Shown one piece after another: positions 16,974 through 26,272 of a stretch of 64,000 nucleotides of DNA (within the stretch, counting starts at the first letter, position 1; each line of letters starts with the position of its first letter). Origin of the DNA: Falseniella ignava CCUG 37419 (GTDB taxonomy: Bacteria; Bacillota; Bacilli; Lactobacillales; Aerococcaceae). The notes under the pieces were generated by a model. That model ran no database searches. It was not told the DNA's origin and saw only the letters and a list, made by a program, of their open reading frames with translations. Both the position numbers and the translations under genes were made by a program. Where the stretch lies: the NCBI RefSeq assembly GCF_000301055.1, contig NZ_JH932301.1, positions 770,430 to 834,429 on the forward strand, written 5' to 3'.

Positions 16974-17432
16974 GTGAAAGGGATTAAGCGACGTCAAGCA
17001 GCAAGAAGAGTGGCGGTTCAAGCATTATATCTTCTTAACGAAACAGATCAAGTCACAGTCGATCAAGCGATTGAGTTTGCGCTAGAGTCAGGAAATTTTC
17101 CTGAAGAAGGATATGGTCAGCTAGAAGAACCTTATTTGCATGAATTGGTTCAAGGTGTTCAAAATCATACGGAGGATCTCGATTCAAAAATTACGCCGTA
17201 TTTAATTAATTGGACGCTCGATCGGATTGCTAAAATCGATTTAATTATTTTACGCTTAGCTTTTTATGAGATATTCTACCAAAGCGATGAGAAAGTTCCA
17301 CCAGCGGTTGCAGTGAATGAGGCCATTGAGTTAACGAAAGTATTTAGCGATGATCGTTCACGACAGTTTGTAAGTGGGGTACTGGCTCAAGCAATGGATG
17401 CTTTAAAAGACGAAAAAAACAATGACGAATGA
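16974..17432 (+). CDS. nusB: Transcription antitermination factor NusB
   Basis: A 152-residue all-helical RNA-binding protein that, with NusE, recognises boxA in rRNA leaders. The N terminus RRQAARRVAVQALYLL and the segment INWTLDRIAKIDLIILRLAFYEI are diagnostic. The GTG start lies 3 bases after the asp23 stop, with GGTGAGG at about 16960-16966 as ribosome site. Terminated by the hairpin overlapping its stop codon. Confidence 0.94.
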   Translation: MKGIKRRQAARRVAVQALYLLNETDQVTVDQAIEFALESGNFPEEGYGQLEEPYLHELVQGVQNHTEDLDSKITPYLINWTLDRIAKIDLIILRLAFYEIFYQSDEKVPPAVAVNEAIELTKVFSDDRSRQFVSGVLAQAMDALKDEKNNDE

Positions 17433-17457
17433 TTTTTTAAATCATTCGTTTTTTTGT
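17425..17457 (+). terminator. Terminator of asp23-nusB
   Basis: Arms ACGAATGATTT and AATCATTCGT, with a short T-rich loop, are followed by T7. The nusB stop codon lies inside the 5' arm. Confidence 0.85.
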
Positions 17458-17516
17458 GAAAAATGTATGAAGAAAATATGTAAAAGTAGCTATTAGACCA
17501 TCAATAATTTTCATTA

Positions 17517-17525
17517 TGGTATAAT
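17517..17525 (+). promoter_or_regulatory. Extended -10 promoter for the DUF1002 gene
   Basis: TGG precedes a perfect TATAAT (17520-17525), 27 bases before the start of the DUF1002 gene and after the nusB terminator. A -35 is not evident. Confidence 0.55.
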
Positions 17526-17552
17526 TAACTTAATGAATGGAGGTAGTTATCA

Positions 17553-19238
17553 ATGAAAAAAAGAATGATATTTACAGCATTAGCAGCTGCCATTGTGATA
17601 AATCCAATCGCTTTAAATCCAATGCCACTTAATCAGGTGATGGCGGTTCAACAAAATGAACAACAAGAACTGGTTGCTTTAGGAGCATCTCTTGACCCAG
17701 CCAGTGCTCAACAAACCTTAGCCTTATTAGGCGCACAACAAGTTCCTCAAAGTAATATTTTATATGTGAATGGCGATATGATTAACCGTTATTTACAAGA
17801 TGGATCGAATGCATCGACACAAGTATTATCAAGTGCATATATCCAACAAATGCCAGAAGGTTATGGAGTTCAAGTTCAAATTGTTACCCCGCAAAATATC
17901 ACAGTCGTTCGACCTTTAACCTATCAAAATGCGGCAATTACAGCAGGAGCTCGTAACGTAAATATTCGTATTGCTACGGTAGCTCCAGTAACTGGTGAAG
18001 GCGCATTAACAGGTGTCTATGCGTTACTTGAGCAACAAGGTCAAGCGGTCAATACGCATGACGTTCAGGTTGCTCAAAGTGAAATTAATTTAGTTAATCA
18101 AATCGAACAAGAAGCGACGGTAAGTAATGAAGTAGCTAATAACGCGGTTGCAGATATTAAAACGCAAATTGTTCAAGCGACACAAGAACAACAAATGTCT
18201 GGGAACCAAATTAATGCGGAAGGTGACGTGACACTTACGCAAGAACAAATTACAAACATTGTTAATAATATTATTAATGAATATCAAATTACGAACCAAG
18301 TGGTTATCGAACAACTAAATGTCTATGCACAAGATTTTTCTAAGACAGAAGCAGCTCAAAATGCTGACACCATCCAACAACTTGAAATGAGTATGACCGA
18401 AGATTGGAAGGATATTTTGCCAAATCTAAACAAAGGATTGACTGCGGATGAAATTTTATCTGAGGAACGTTTAGACTTTAACGATAAAACGCAATATCAT
18501 CCAATACTTCAAAAATTTGCCGAAGCATTTTACGATAGAGTCGGCCAAGGCGAATTGATTAATGATATTTATAGTGACACCTTTATCTATGAGTTGATTG
18601 TTGATGCGGTTCCTACACAAGAGAAAGAAGCTCTTAACCAATTGAGAACTAAGATGTATCAATATCAAGCGGGGCAACTCGATGAAGTTATGGCAGAAAA
18701 TGAAATGACTACCGGATATGGTTCGGTAAAAGAAGCTTGGGAAGCACAACTGCAAACGGTTGAAGATTTAAATATGATGGATCCAGTCCAATCTGAAATC
18801 ATTCGCCGTTTAGCGATTGCAACAGGTAGAGCACCACAAGTCTATGATTTTATGAATCCAACACAGTCTGATTCCGTTATTACTTATGAAAGTAGCCAGT
18901 CCGTAACGGGTGAATTCAACGCTGATTTTACGATGCTTACTTATGATTTGATGAGTAGCGAGATTACACAACTCAATGCTGTTTCAGGTGTATTTGAAGC
19001 TGTGACACCGAATTATTTAGCTGAAAAATATCAAGTAGCAATGAATGAAACTTATCAACCACACATTGATATTCCGCAAGATTATTTAATTCCAGGATAT
19101 ATGCCAGTGACGGAAGAATCTAATGAAATGACTGAACAAGAAATTGTGGACGAAAATCCAGATGCAGCTACTGAATCGGCAGAACAGAGCGAAGCAGAAA
19201 TGTCAGAAGAATCACAAGCTGATGAAGATATTGAATAA
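17553..19238 (+). CDS. DUF1002 domain secreted protein
   Basis: A 561-residue protein with a signal peptide (KKRMIFTALAAAIVINPIA; cleavage probably near QVMA, residue 31). Residues about 40-270 form a DUF1002 domain (LGASLDPASAQQTLALLG; YVNGDMINRYLQDG; PLTYQNAAITAGARNVNIRIA). Such proteins are exported and of unknown function. The second half is a less conserved helical region, and the last 40 residues are very acidic (EQSEAEMSEESQADEDIE). It has its own promoter and terminator and is inserted between nusB and folD, which are adjacent in Bacillus. No LPXTG anchor is present. Confidence 0.8.
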   Translation: MKKRMIFTALAAAIVINPIALNPMPLNQVMAVQQNEQQELVALGASLDPASAQQTLALLGAQQVPQSNILYVNGDMINRYLQDGSNASTQVLSSAYIQQMPEGYGVQVQIVTPQNITVVRPLTYQNAAITAGARNVNIRIATVAPVTGEGALTGVYALLEQQGQAVNTHDVQVAQSEINLVNQIEQEATVSNEVANNAVADIKTQIVQATQEQQMSGNQINAEGDVTLTQEQITNIVNNIINEYQITNQVVIEQLNVYAQDFSKTEAAQNADTIQQLEMSMTEDWKDILPNLNKGLTADEILSEERLDFNDKTQYHPILQKFAEAFYDRVGQGELINDIYSDTFIYELIVDAVPTQEKEALNQLRTKMYQYQAGQLDEVMAENEMTTGYGSVKEAWEAQLQTVEDLNMMDPVQSEIIRRLAIATGRAPQVYDFMNPTQSDSVITYESSQSVTGEFNADFTMLTYDLMSSEITQLNAVSGVFEAVTPNYLAEKYQVAMNETYQPHIDIPQDYLIPGYMPVTEESNEMTEQEIVDENPDAATESAEQSEAEMSEESQADEDIE

Positions 19239-19247
19239 GCCAATTAC

Positions 19248-19274
19248 GCCCAGTAAAATATACTGGGCTTTTTT
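19248..19274 (+). terminator. Terminator of the DUF1002 gene
   Basis: Arms GCCCAGTA (19248-19255) and TACTGGGC (19261-19268), 5-base loop, then T6. Confidence 0.9.
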
Positions 19275-19288
19275 GAATACGTTTTTTA

Positions 19289-19317
19289 TTGAGACATTAC
19301 GCGCTTTCATGTATACT
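19289..19317 (+). promoter_or_regulatory. Promoter of the folD-xseAB-ispA operon
   Basis: TTGAGA (19289-19294), a 17-base spacer and TATACT (19312-19317), 47 bases before folD. Confidence 0.65.
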
Positions 19318-19363
19318 TATTATGTAACAAAAAAATATGTTGATTAGGAAAGGATGTTTTTGA

Positions 19364-20245
19364 TTGGTAGCACAAATTATCGATGGAAGATCTTATTCTA
19401 AGGAGCTTACGGCACAGTATGCAGATGCCGTTGAGAAATTAAAGGCAAAAGGGATTACCCCTAAGTTGGTTGTCGTTACGGTAGGGAACGATGAAGCCAG
19501 CATTATTTATGACGAGCAAAAGAGAAAACGTTGTAACAAGATCGGGATGGATTTTGAAGCGTTCTACTTAGATAAAGATATTACCCAAGAAGAGCTAAAC
19601 GCAAAAATTCGTGAGTTAAACGAGGATGACTCTGTATCAGGTATTTTCGTTTCTGCTCCACTTCCTGGCGACTTAAGCCACCAAGAAGTAAGTCGTGTTA
19701 TCGATCCTGATAAAGATGTGGATGGATTCTCACCTGTTAACCTAGGTAAAATCGTAGCAGGATCAGGACAATTATTCCCATGTACTCCACGTGGTGTAAT
19801 GAAGTTATTGAAACACTATAATGTTGAACTCAAAGGTAAAGATATTGCGGTAATCGGTAAGAGTCCAGTAGTTGGATTACCTTTATCTATCTTATTGATG
19901 AACGAAGATGCAACCGTGACACCATGTCATTTATCAACAAAAGACACCAATTCATATGTTCGTAATGCAGATATTGTAATTTCTGCTGCGGGTGTGCCAG
20001 ACTTAGTTCATGGCGACAACCTTAAAGAAGGTGTTGTGGTAGTTGACGTAGGTATTAATCGTCTTGAAGATGGTTCAATTGTTGGAGACGTTAACTATGA
20101 TTCTGCTGCAGAGAAAGCATCATTAATTACACCGGTTCCTGGTGGAGTAGGCCCAATGACGGTTGCAATGTTATTAGAGCAAACGATCGAGTGTGCATGT
20201 ATTCATAATGGTCTTAAATTAGAGGACGTTCTTGAAGACGCATAA
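19364..20245 (+). CDS. folD: Methylene-THF dehydrogenase / methenyl-THF cyclohydrolase FolD
   Basis: A 293-residue bifunctional enzyme interconverting methylene-, methenyl- and 10-formyl-tetrahydrofolate with NADP. Visible family motifs are SIIYDEQKRKRC (catalytic Lys region, near residue 50), PLPGDLS, DKDVDGFSPVN, TPRGVMKLL, the Rossmann loop IGKSPVVGLPL, and PVPGGVGPMTVAMLLEQT. The start is TTG, placed after AGGAAAGGAT with about 9 bases spacing; no ATG is near. Its 3' end overlaps xseA by 14 bases. Confidence 0.94.
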   Translation: MVAQIIDGRSYSKELTAQYADAVEKLKAKGITPKLVVVTVGNDEASIIYDEQKRKRCNKIGMDFEAFYLDKDITQEELNAKIRELNEDDSVSGIFVSAPLPGDLSHQEVSRVIDPDKDVDGFSPVNLGKIVAGSGQLFPCTPRGVMKLLKHYNVELKGKDIAVIGKSPVVGLPLSILLMNEDATVTPCHLSTKDTNSYVRNADIVISAAGVPDLVHGDNLKEGVVVVDVGINRLEDGSIVGDVNYDSAAEKASLITPVPGGVGPMTVAMLLEQTIECACIHNGLKLEDVLEDA

Positions 20246-21599
20246 TCCAAATGCTCACGCGCAACCTTATTTAACACCAGGTGCCCTAACTGAATATATC
20301 AAACGCAAGTTTGACAATGATCCCCATCTACAGCAAGTGCACGTAGTTGGGGAAATTTCAAATTATAGACCTCGAGCTACCCATCAATACTTTTCTTTAA
20401 AAGATGAACGAGCTGTTATTAATGTTGTAATGTTTAAGTCGGCGTTTTCTAAAGTTAAGTTTAAGCTTGAAGATGGCATGAAAGTGCGAGCCATTGGTCG
20501 CGTGAGTGTTTTTGAAAAAAGTGGACAATATCAACTGTATATCGATCATTTAGAACCAGATGGCATTGGCTCTTTATACCTAGCTTTTGAGCAAATTAAA
20601 GAAAAATTTCTTAAAGCAGGTTTATTTGATTTACCTAAAAAGCCCATTCCTAAATATCCTCAAAATATTGCCGTAATTACGAGTGAAAGTGGTTCAGTAA
20701 TTCATGATATTCGAACGACTCTATATCGGCGCAATCCATTGGTTCAGTATCATTTATTCCCTACAAAAGTTCAAGGCGATGATGCGCCAGATCTAATTAT
20801 TGAACAATTTAAGAATATTGAAAAGCAAACCGAACGTTATGACTTAGTCATTTTAGCGAGAGGAGGCGGCTCAATTGAAGATTTGTGGGCTTTTAATAAT
20901 GAGAGCTTGGCCATGGCAATTATCAATTGTTCATTGCCAGTCATTACGTCGATTGGTCATGAAACTGACACGACACTAGCGGATTTAGTTTCGGATTGTC
21001 GTGCAGCGACACCAACTGCTGCGGCTGAAATAGCGACAACGCCATTAAACGATATCCTTCTACAATTAAGCAATGCAGCGTATCATTTAACATCAACTTT
21101 ACATCATCAAATTAGTCAGTATAATCAAAAACTTCAACATATCCAGCAACACCCATTATTTACTCAACGCGATCAGCTGCTTGCACCCTATTTACAGCGT
21201 CTTGATATGGCGAATGAGCGGTTATCTATTTCAAGCCAACTGCGGTATCAAAATGAAGTCACTAAATTAGAGCAATATCGTTATCGTCTTCAAAGTCAAA
21301 GCATGCAACAAATGATGCAACAGAGTGGAATACGACTCAAACAATATTGCCAGTTGATGGATACGACCTTCAATAATATTATCAAGTTAAAGACTCAGAA
21401 AATGACTGGTTTAAAACAAATTATTACAGCGTATGATCCAAATCAATATTTGCAAAGAGGCTATGCGATGGTGTTATCTGAAGGACAGGTTGTTACCAGC
21501 ATTCAGCAAGTAGCTCAAGAACAACGTCTAAATATCCAACTAAAAGATGGTTATTTAGATGTAGAAGTAAAATCGATTTTAAGTCAAGATGAAAAATAA
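20232..21599 (+). CDS. xseA: Exodeoxyribonuclease VII large subunit
   Basis: A 455-residue single-strand nuclease subunit: an N-terminal OB-fold (residues 10-110, VGEISNYRPRATHQYFSLKD), then the catalytic domain with ARGGGSIEDLWAFN near 215-228 and SIGHETDTTLADLVSDCRAATPTAAAE near 240-266, and a long coiled-coil C-terminal part. The TTG start lies inside the end of folD with AGAGGAC upstream. Followed at 12 bases by xseB. Confidence 0.95.
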   Translation: MKTHNPNAHAQPYLTPGALTEYIKRKFDNDPHLQQVHVVGEISNYRPRATHQYFSLKDERAVINVVMFKSAFSKVKFKLEDGMKVRAIGRVSVFEKSGQYQLYIDHLEPDGIGSLYLAFEQIKEKFLKAGLFDLPKKPIPKYPQNIAVITSESGSVIHDIRTTLYRRNPLVQYHLFPTKVQGDDAPDLIIEQFKNIEKQTERYDLVILARGGGSIEDLWAFNNESLAMAIINCSLPVITSIGHETDTTLADLVSDCRAATPTAAAEIATTPLNDILLQLSNAAYHLTSTLHHQISQYNQKLQHIQQHPLFTQRDQLLAPYLQRLDMANERLSISSQLRYQNEVTKLEQYRYRLQSQSMQQMMQQSGIRLKQYCQLMDTTFNNIIKLKTQKMTGLKQIITAYDPNQYLQRGYAMVLSEGQVVTSIQQVAQEQRLNIQLKDGYLDVEVKSILSQDEK

Positions 21600-21611
21600 A
21601 AGGAGAATCGT

Positions 21612-21830
21612 ATGAGTGAATTAGAAAAAACTCCCGCATCATTTGAGGAGGCAATGCAAGAATTAGAACAAATTGTACAAGCCATGCAAAGTGGGAATTT
21701 ACCGCTCGAAGCAGCCATTGATTATTATGAACGCGGTATGAAATTACAAAAATATTGTGAAAATCAGTTAGAAGAAGTCAAAAAACGGATGGATAAATTA
21801 CAAGAAGAACAGACACAGGTAGAAGAATAA
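21612..21830 (+). CDS. xseB: Exodeoxyribonuclease VII small subunit
   Basis: A 72-residue helical protein with the XseB signature FEEAMQELEQIVQAMQSGNLPLEAAIDYYERGMKL split across two helices. Several copies bind the XseA coiled coil. Standard length; ribosome site AAAGGAG. Confidence 0.94.
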   Translation: MSELEKTPASFEEAMQELEQIVQAMQSGNLPLEAAIDYYERGMKLQKYCENQLEEVKKRMDKLQEEQTQVEE

Positions 21831-21843
21831 GGGATAATGTAGT

Positions 21844-22731
21844 ATGACGGAGTTAACTTTAGTTAAATATAAATCAATTTTCGAACAAGCATTAAGCCAG
21901 TGGTTTACTCAACAGACCACTCCTAATTTAATATTTGAGCCAATGCGCTATTCGTTAAATAACGGTGGTAAAAGATTACGACCGGTCATGCTTCTCGCAG
22001 CGTTAGAACTCGGTGGACATGATGAATTGGAAGATGGGTTTAAAACGGCTATTGCGTTGGAATATATTCATACTTACTCTTTGATTCACGATGATCTTCC
22101 AGCGATGGATAATGATGTATTGCGACGAGGCCAACCAACGAATCATGTTAAATTTGGAGAGGCTCCTGCTATTTTAGCTGGAGATGGGTTATTAACCGAT
22201 GCCTTTGGCTTAATTGCGGATGATATATGTTTAACAGCGTCTCAAAAAGTAGCTTTAATTGCCTCCTTAAGCAAATCAGCAGGAGCTTCAGGAATGGTCT
22301 ATGGTCAAATGCTTGATATGCAAGCAGAGGATTATCCCGTAACCATTGAACAACTTAAGACAATTCATGAACATAAAACAGGTCGACTCTTTTTGTTTGC
22401 GCTGGAAGCAGCGGGAATTATTGGAGATTTTAGTCCGAAACTAAAACAACTGTTGAAACAATTCGGGACCCATTTTGGCGTTGCCTACCAAATCCACAAT
22501 GATTTGATTGATACGCAAAATGATGCGTTGAATCCAGATGCTGGGCAAGCAAGTGATGCTAAAAATCATAAAATGACCTATCCGGTTTTGTTAGGATATA
22601 ACGAAGCGATTGATGCGTTAAATCTTGAAAAACAATTAGCTAAAGAAACACTCCAAACCATCACAGAATATACAAAGCGGGATACCCAGCCATTTAATGA
22701 GCTAATCGATGTGATACATTTTGAAAAATAG
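21844..22731 (+). CDS. ispA: Polyprenyl (farnesyl) diphosphate synthase
   Basis: A 295-residue all-helical prenyltransferase that makes farnesyl or geranylgeranyl diphosphate. GGKRLRPVM is near residue 42 and the first Asp-rich motif DDLPAMDND near 80-88. The second motif, normally DDxxD, reads NDLID: its first Asp is replaced by Asn. The lack of dxs in the operon suggests the mevalonate route, usual in Lactobacillales. The gene lies between xseB and tlyA. Confidence 0.92.
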   Translation: MTELTLVKYKSIFEQALSQWFTQQTTPNLIFEPMRYSLNNGGKRLRPVMLLAALELGGHDELEDGFKTAIALEYIHTYSLIHDDLPAMDNDVLRRGQPTNHVKFGEAPAILAGDGLLTDAFGLIADDICLTASQKVALIASLSKSAGASGMVYGQMLDMQAEDYPVTIEQLKTIHEHKTGRLFLFALEAAGIIGDFSPKLKQLLKQFGTHFGVAYQIHNDLIDTQNDALNPDAGQASDAKNHKMTYPVLLGYNEAIDALNLEKQLAKETLQTITEYTKRDTQPFNELIDVIHFEK

Positions 22732-22739
22732 GGGGACGT

Positions 22740-23561
22740 ATGGCCAAAGAAAGAATTGATAAATTAGTCGTACAGCAAGGTTTGACAGAAAGTCGTGAAC
22801 AAGCGAAACGCTTAATTATGGCGGGACAGGTATATGATGAGAATAATCAACGTTATGATAAACCTGGAGAAAAAGTAAGTACTACTAAGTCGTTACATAT
22901 CAAAGGGAAAACCATGCCATATGTGAGTCGCGGTGGTTTGAAACTTGAGAAAGCTATTGAATCATTTGGTATTGATTTAACTGACCAATGTCTGCTTGAT
23001 ATTGGTGCATCAACCGGCGGCTTTACAGACTGCGCCCTACAAAATGGCGCGAAGCAATCGTATGCATTAGATGTTGGATATAATCAGTTGGATTATCGAC
23101 TCCGCCAAGATCCACGAGTTGTGGTGATGGAGCGTCAAAACTTTAGATACTCTAAGCCAGAAGATTTCAAAGACGGGCAACCTACTATAGCAAGTATCGA
23201 TGTCTCATTTATATCTTTGCAATTAATATTGCCGCCATTAGTTCCGATTTTAGAAATCAATGGATCTGTCCTTGCCTTGATAAAACCCCAATTTGAAGCA
23301 GGAAAAGAACGAGTAGGTAAAAAAGGAATTGTAAAAGATCCACAAGTACACCGGGATGTGTTAAAAGAGGCACTTACATTTGCACAACAGACAGGATATC
23401 AAGTGAAAGGATTAACTTTTTCGCCCATTACGGGTGGTGAAGGAAATATTGAGTTTTTAGTGCACCTAATCAATACCAATACACCCTCGCAACCGATACA
23501 AGACTGGGATGACATGATTGATGAAGTGGTACAGCAGGCTCATTCTCAATTTAATTCGTAG
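22740..23561 (+). CDS. tlyA: TlyA family rRNA 2'-O-methyltransferase
   Basis: A 273-residue protein with an N-terminal S4 RNA-binding domain (1-60, KERIDKLVVQQGLTESREQAKRLI) and an FtsJ-like Rossmann methyltransferase (LDIGASTGGFTDCAL near residues 83-97; SIDVSFISL; LIKPQFEAGKE). The Lys-Asp-Lys-Glu tetrad of the family can be placed in these motifs. TlyA modifies 16S/23S rRNA in some bacteria; older annotations call it haemolysin. In Bacillus argR follows; here recN follows directly. Confidence 0.92.
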   Translation: MAKERIDKLVVQQGLTESREQAKRLIMAGQVYDENNQRYDKPGEKVSTTKSLHIKGKTMPYVSRGGLKLEKAIESFGIDLTDQCLLDIGASTGGFTDCALQNGAKQSYALDVGYNQLDYRLRQDPRVVVMERQNFRYSKPEDFKDGQPTIASIDVSFISLQLILPPLVPILEINGSVLALIKPQFEAGKERVGKKGIVKDPQVHRDVLKEALTFAQQTGYQVKGLTFSPITGGEGNIEFLVHLINTNTPSQPIQDWDDMIDEVVQQAHSQFNS

Positions 23562-23578
23562 CCAAGGAGTGAAAGATT

Positions 23579-25321
23579 GTGTTAACAAATCTATCCATTA
23601 AAAATTTTGCGATTATTGACCAAATTGAGTTAGATTTCTCATCCGGGATGACTGTTTTGTCTGGTGAGACGGGTGCTGGAAAATCCATTATTATTGATGC
23701 GCTCGGCATTTTATGTGGTGGTAGGGGCTCAACGGATTATATTCGCCAAGGCACAGAACGACTTGCGATTGAAGGGCAATTTATCATTCAACCTGAGCAT
23801 CATACATTGTTAACCGTGCTTCATGAATATGGGATTGAACTTGATTCGGAAGATTTATCACTCATTATCCGACGTGAGATTTCTCAAAGCGGAAATAATA
23901 CCATCCGATTGAATGGTCAACTAGCCAATGTTTCAACTTTAAAGAAAATTGGGACTTACTTAGTTGATATTCATGGACAGTACGAGCATCAGACATTATT
24001 AGACCAAAATCGTCATGGCGATTTGCTAGATGTCTATGGTCAACATGAACTTCAACAATGTTTAGATGATTATAACCACGCATATTCAACTTATCGAAGT
24101 CATTATCAACAGTGGGTTGAAGTCTATAATCAGACAGCGCAGCAAGATCAGCGTATTGAATTTCTACAGTTTCAATTGGAAGAAATTGAGCGTTATCATT
24201 TAGTGCCTGGAGAATATGAAGAATTAGAGCAAATGAGTCAGCAACTTCAAAATAGTCAACGATTTTATGAAGTGCATCAATTACTCATTCATTATTTGAG
24301 TGAAGGTGAACACAATATGATCGATTTAATGAATAAAGTCGAAGTCTCGCTGCAAGAAATTACCGAAGTCTATCCTAAAGATCGAGAGTTACTCTCATTA
24401 GCTTCTGGAATTACTTATGACTTAGAAGAGTTAATCCACCGAATTAATCAGCTACAATTTGATCAAGCGGATAATCAATCGATCGACGATATCGAGAATC
24501 GTTTGGGTGAGTTGAGTGCTTTGAAAAGAAAGTATAAGATGGATATTCCAGATTTGATTAATTATTATCAACAAATTAGTGAAGAAGTCTATCAATTGAC
24601 GCATCGCGAACGATTTTTAGAAGAATTGGCTCAAAAAGTTCAAGATGCTTATTATCAAGCGCTTCAACTGGCGGAGGAAATACACCGTATTCGTCAACAA
24701 ATCGCTGAAAGATTGGAGCAAGCGATACATCATGAATTAGCCGATCTCCATATGAAATCAACGCGTTTTAAAGTTCGGCTACAAGGCGTTGAACGCATTC
24801 AACCTCCAAGTCAATTATTTGACCAATCGATCTATCGACTAAATTCACGAGGAATGGATCAAATATCTTTCGATGTCTCAACGAATATTGGAGAAGATTT
24901 TAAACCTTTGATTGCGATTGCAAGTGGAGGAGAATTATCGAGATTAATGCTAGCGCTCAAGAGTGTCTTAGCAAAGACACAACCTGCAATGACCATGATA
25001 TTTGATGAGATAGATACCGGTGTTTCTGGGGAAGTAACCTATGCAATCGCACAGAAAATGTACCAAATCGCACAGGCTCATCAAGTCATATGCATTACAC
25101 ATCACCCACAAGTCGCTGCGATCGCTGATCATCAAGTCTTTATTCGGAAAGTCATCCAGCAGGAACGTACTTCGACAGTCGTTCAAACCTTAACAATGGA
25201 AGAACGGATTGATCATATTGCGTCGATGATATCTGGCGAAAATATTACCAAAGCTTCACTCACGATGGCTAAAGAGTTGATGAAGCAACTGAGTGAATAT
25301 AAAGGAGAATTACATTCATGA
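23579..25321 (+). CDS. recN: DNA repair protein RecN
   Basis: A 580-residue SMC-like ATPase in double-strand break repair. Walker A GETGAGKS at about residues 29-36, a central coiled coil (150-400), the ABC signature ASGGELSRLMLALK and Walker B TMIFDEIDTGVSG, then ITHHPQVAA. The start is GTG (GTGTTAACA) 10 bases after AAGGAG. Its stop overlaps the ATG of miaA (ATGA). Confidence 0.96.
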   Translation: MLTNLSIKNFAIIDQIELDFSSGMTVLSGETGAGKSIIIDALGILCGGRGSTDYIRQGTERLAIEGQFIIQPEHHTLLTVLHEYGIELDSEDLSLIIRREISQSGNNTIRLNGQLANVSTLKKIGTYLVDIHGQYEHQTLLDQNRHGDLLDVYGQHELQQCLDDYNHAYSTYRSHYQQWVEVYNQTAQQDQRIEFLQFQLEEIERYHLVPGEYEELEQMSQQLQNSQRFYEVHQLLIHYLSEGEHNMIDLMNKVEVSLQEITEVYPKDRELLSLASGITYDLEELIHRINQLQFDQADNQSIDDIENRLGELSALKRKYKMDIPDLINYYQQISEEVYQLTHRERFLEELAQKVQDAYYQALQLAEEIHRIRQQIAERLEQAIHHELADLHMKSTRFKVRLQGVERIQPPSQLFDQSIYRLNSRGMDQISFDVSTNIGEDFKPLIAIASGGELSRLMLALKSVLAKTQPAMTMIFDEIDTGVSGEVTYAIAQKMYQIAQAHQVICITHHPQVAAIADHQVFIRKVIQQERTSTVVQTLTMEERIDHIASMISGENITKASLTMAKELMKQLSEYKGELHS

Positions 25322-26262
25322 CAAAACTTCATCCAACCCTTCCAGTTGTAGTCATCGGAGGTCCCACTGGCGTGGGAAAGACCGCGTTAAGTATCGAAAT
25401 TGCACATTTATTTAATGGAGAAGTAGTTAATGCGGATAGTATGCAAATGTATGAACACCTTGATATTGGAACGGGTAAAATTACTTCAGAGGAAAAGGAA
25501 GGTATTCCGCACCACTTACTGAGCGTATTAACGGTGGATCGTCCCTATTCGGTGGATCAATTTAAGCAAGATGCAACGCAAGCTGTCTTAGATATTGCAG
25601 ACCGTGGGAAGCTTCCAATTATTGTTGGCGGCTCTGGGCTATATTTAGAGGGGTTGTTATATGATTTAGAATTTGGGTATGCTAATAGTCATGATGCTTC
25701 TCTTCGTCAGTCACTCCAAGAAAAAGCAGATGAGATTGGAAATTATGCACTTTGGTGTGAATTAAAACAACTAGATCCCGTCGCCGCCGAGAAGATTCCT
25801 TATCAAAATGTTCGCCGAACCATCCGCGCTTTAGAAATGATTCAATTGACGGGAGAATTATTCTCTAATCAAATGAATCATCAATCCAAACCTTCTGTAT
25901 TTAATGAACGACTTTTTATTTTGAATCGCGAACGCTCAAAATTATACGACCGTATTAATCAACGTGTACATATGATGGATGAAATGGGACTAGAAGCAGA
26001 AGTAAGTTGGCTCTATGAACAAGCAAAAGGTCAGGATTGGCAGAGTCTTAAGGGTATTGGTTATAAAGAATGGATTCCTTATTTTGAAGATCAAATAACA
26101 AAGGCTGAAGTGATTGAACAAATTCAACAAAATTCTAGACGCTACGCGAAACGACAACTCACGTGGTTTAGAAATCGGATGAAAGCACCTTATTGGATTG
26201 ATCTTGATAAACCGGATGCAACAGAATATGTTATATCGGAAATTAGACAACTCCGATCATAG
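25318..26262 (+). CDS. miaA: tRNA dimethylallyltransferase MiaA
   Basis: A 314-residue enzyme that adds a dimethylallyl group to A37 of tRNAs reading UNN codons. P-loop GGPTGVGKT at 14-22, DSMQMY near residue 40, the GGSGLYLEGL segment and QNVRRTIRALE near 160 are conserved. It overlaps recN by 4 bases (ATGA) and is followed by hflX, a common pairing. Confidence 0.95.
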   Translation: MTKLHPTLPVVVIGGPTGVGKTALSIEIAHLFNGEVVNADSMQMYEHLDIGTGKITSEEKEGIPHHLLSVLTVDRPYSVDQFKQDATQAVLDIADRGKLPIIVGGSGLYLEGLLYDLEFGYANSHDASLRQSLQEKADEIGNYALWCELKQLDPVAAEKIPYQNVRRTIRALEMIQLTGELFSNQMNHQSKPSVFNERLFILNRERSKLYDRINQRVHMMDEMGLEAEVSWLYEQAKGQDWQSLKGIGYKEWIPYFEDQITKAEVIEQIQQNSRRYAKRQLTWFRNRMKAPYWIDLDKPDATEYVISEIRQLRS

Positions 26263-26272
26263 AAAGGGTATT

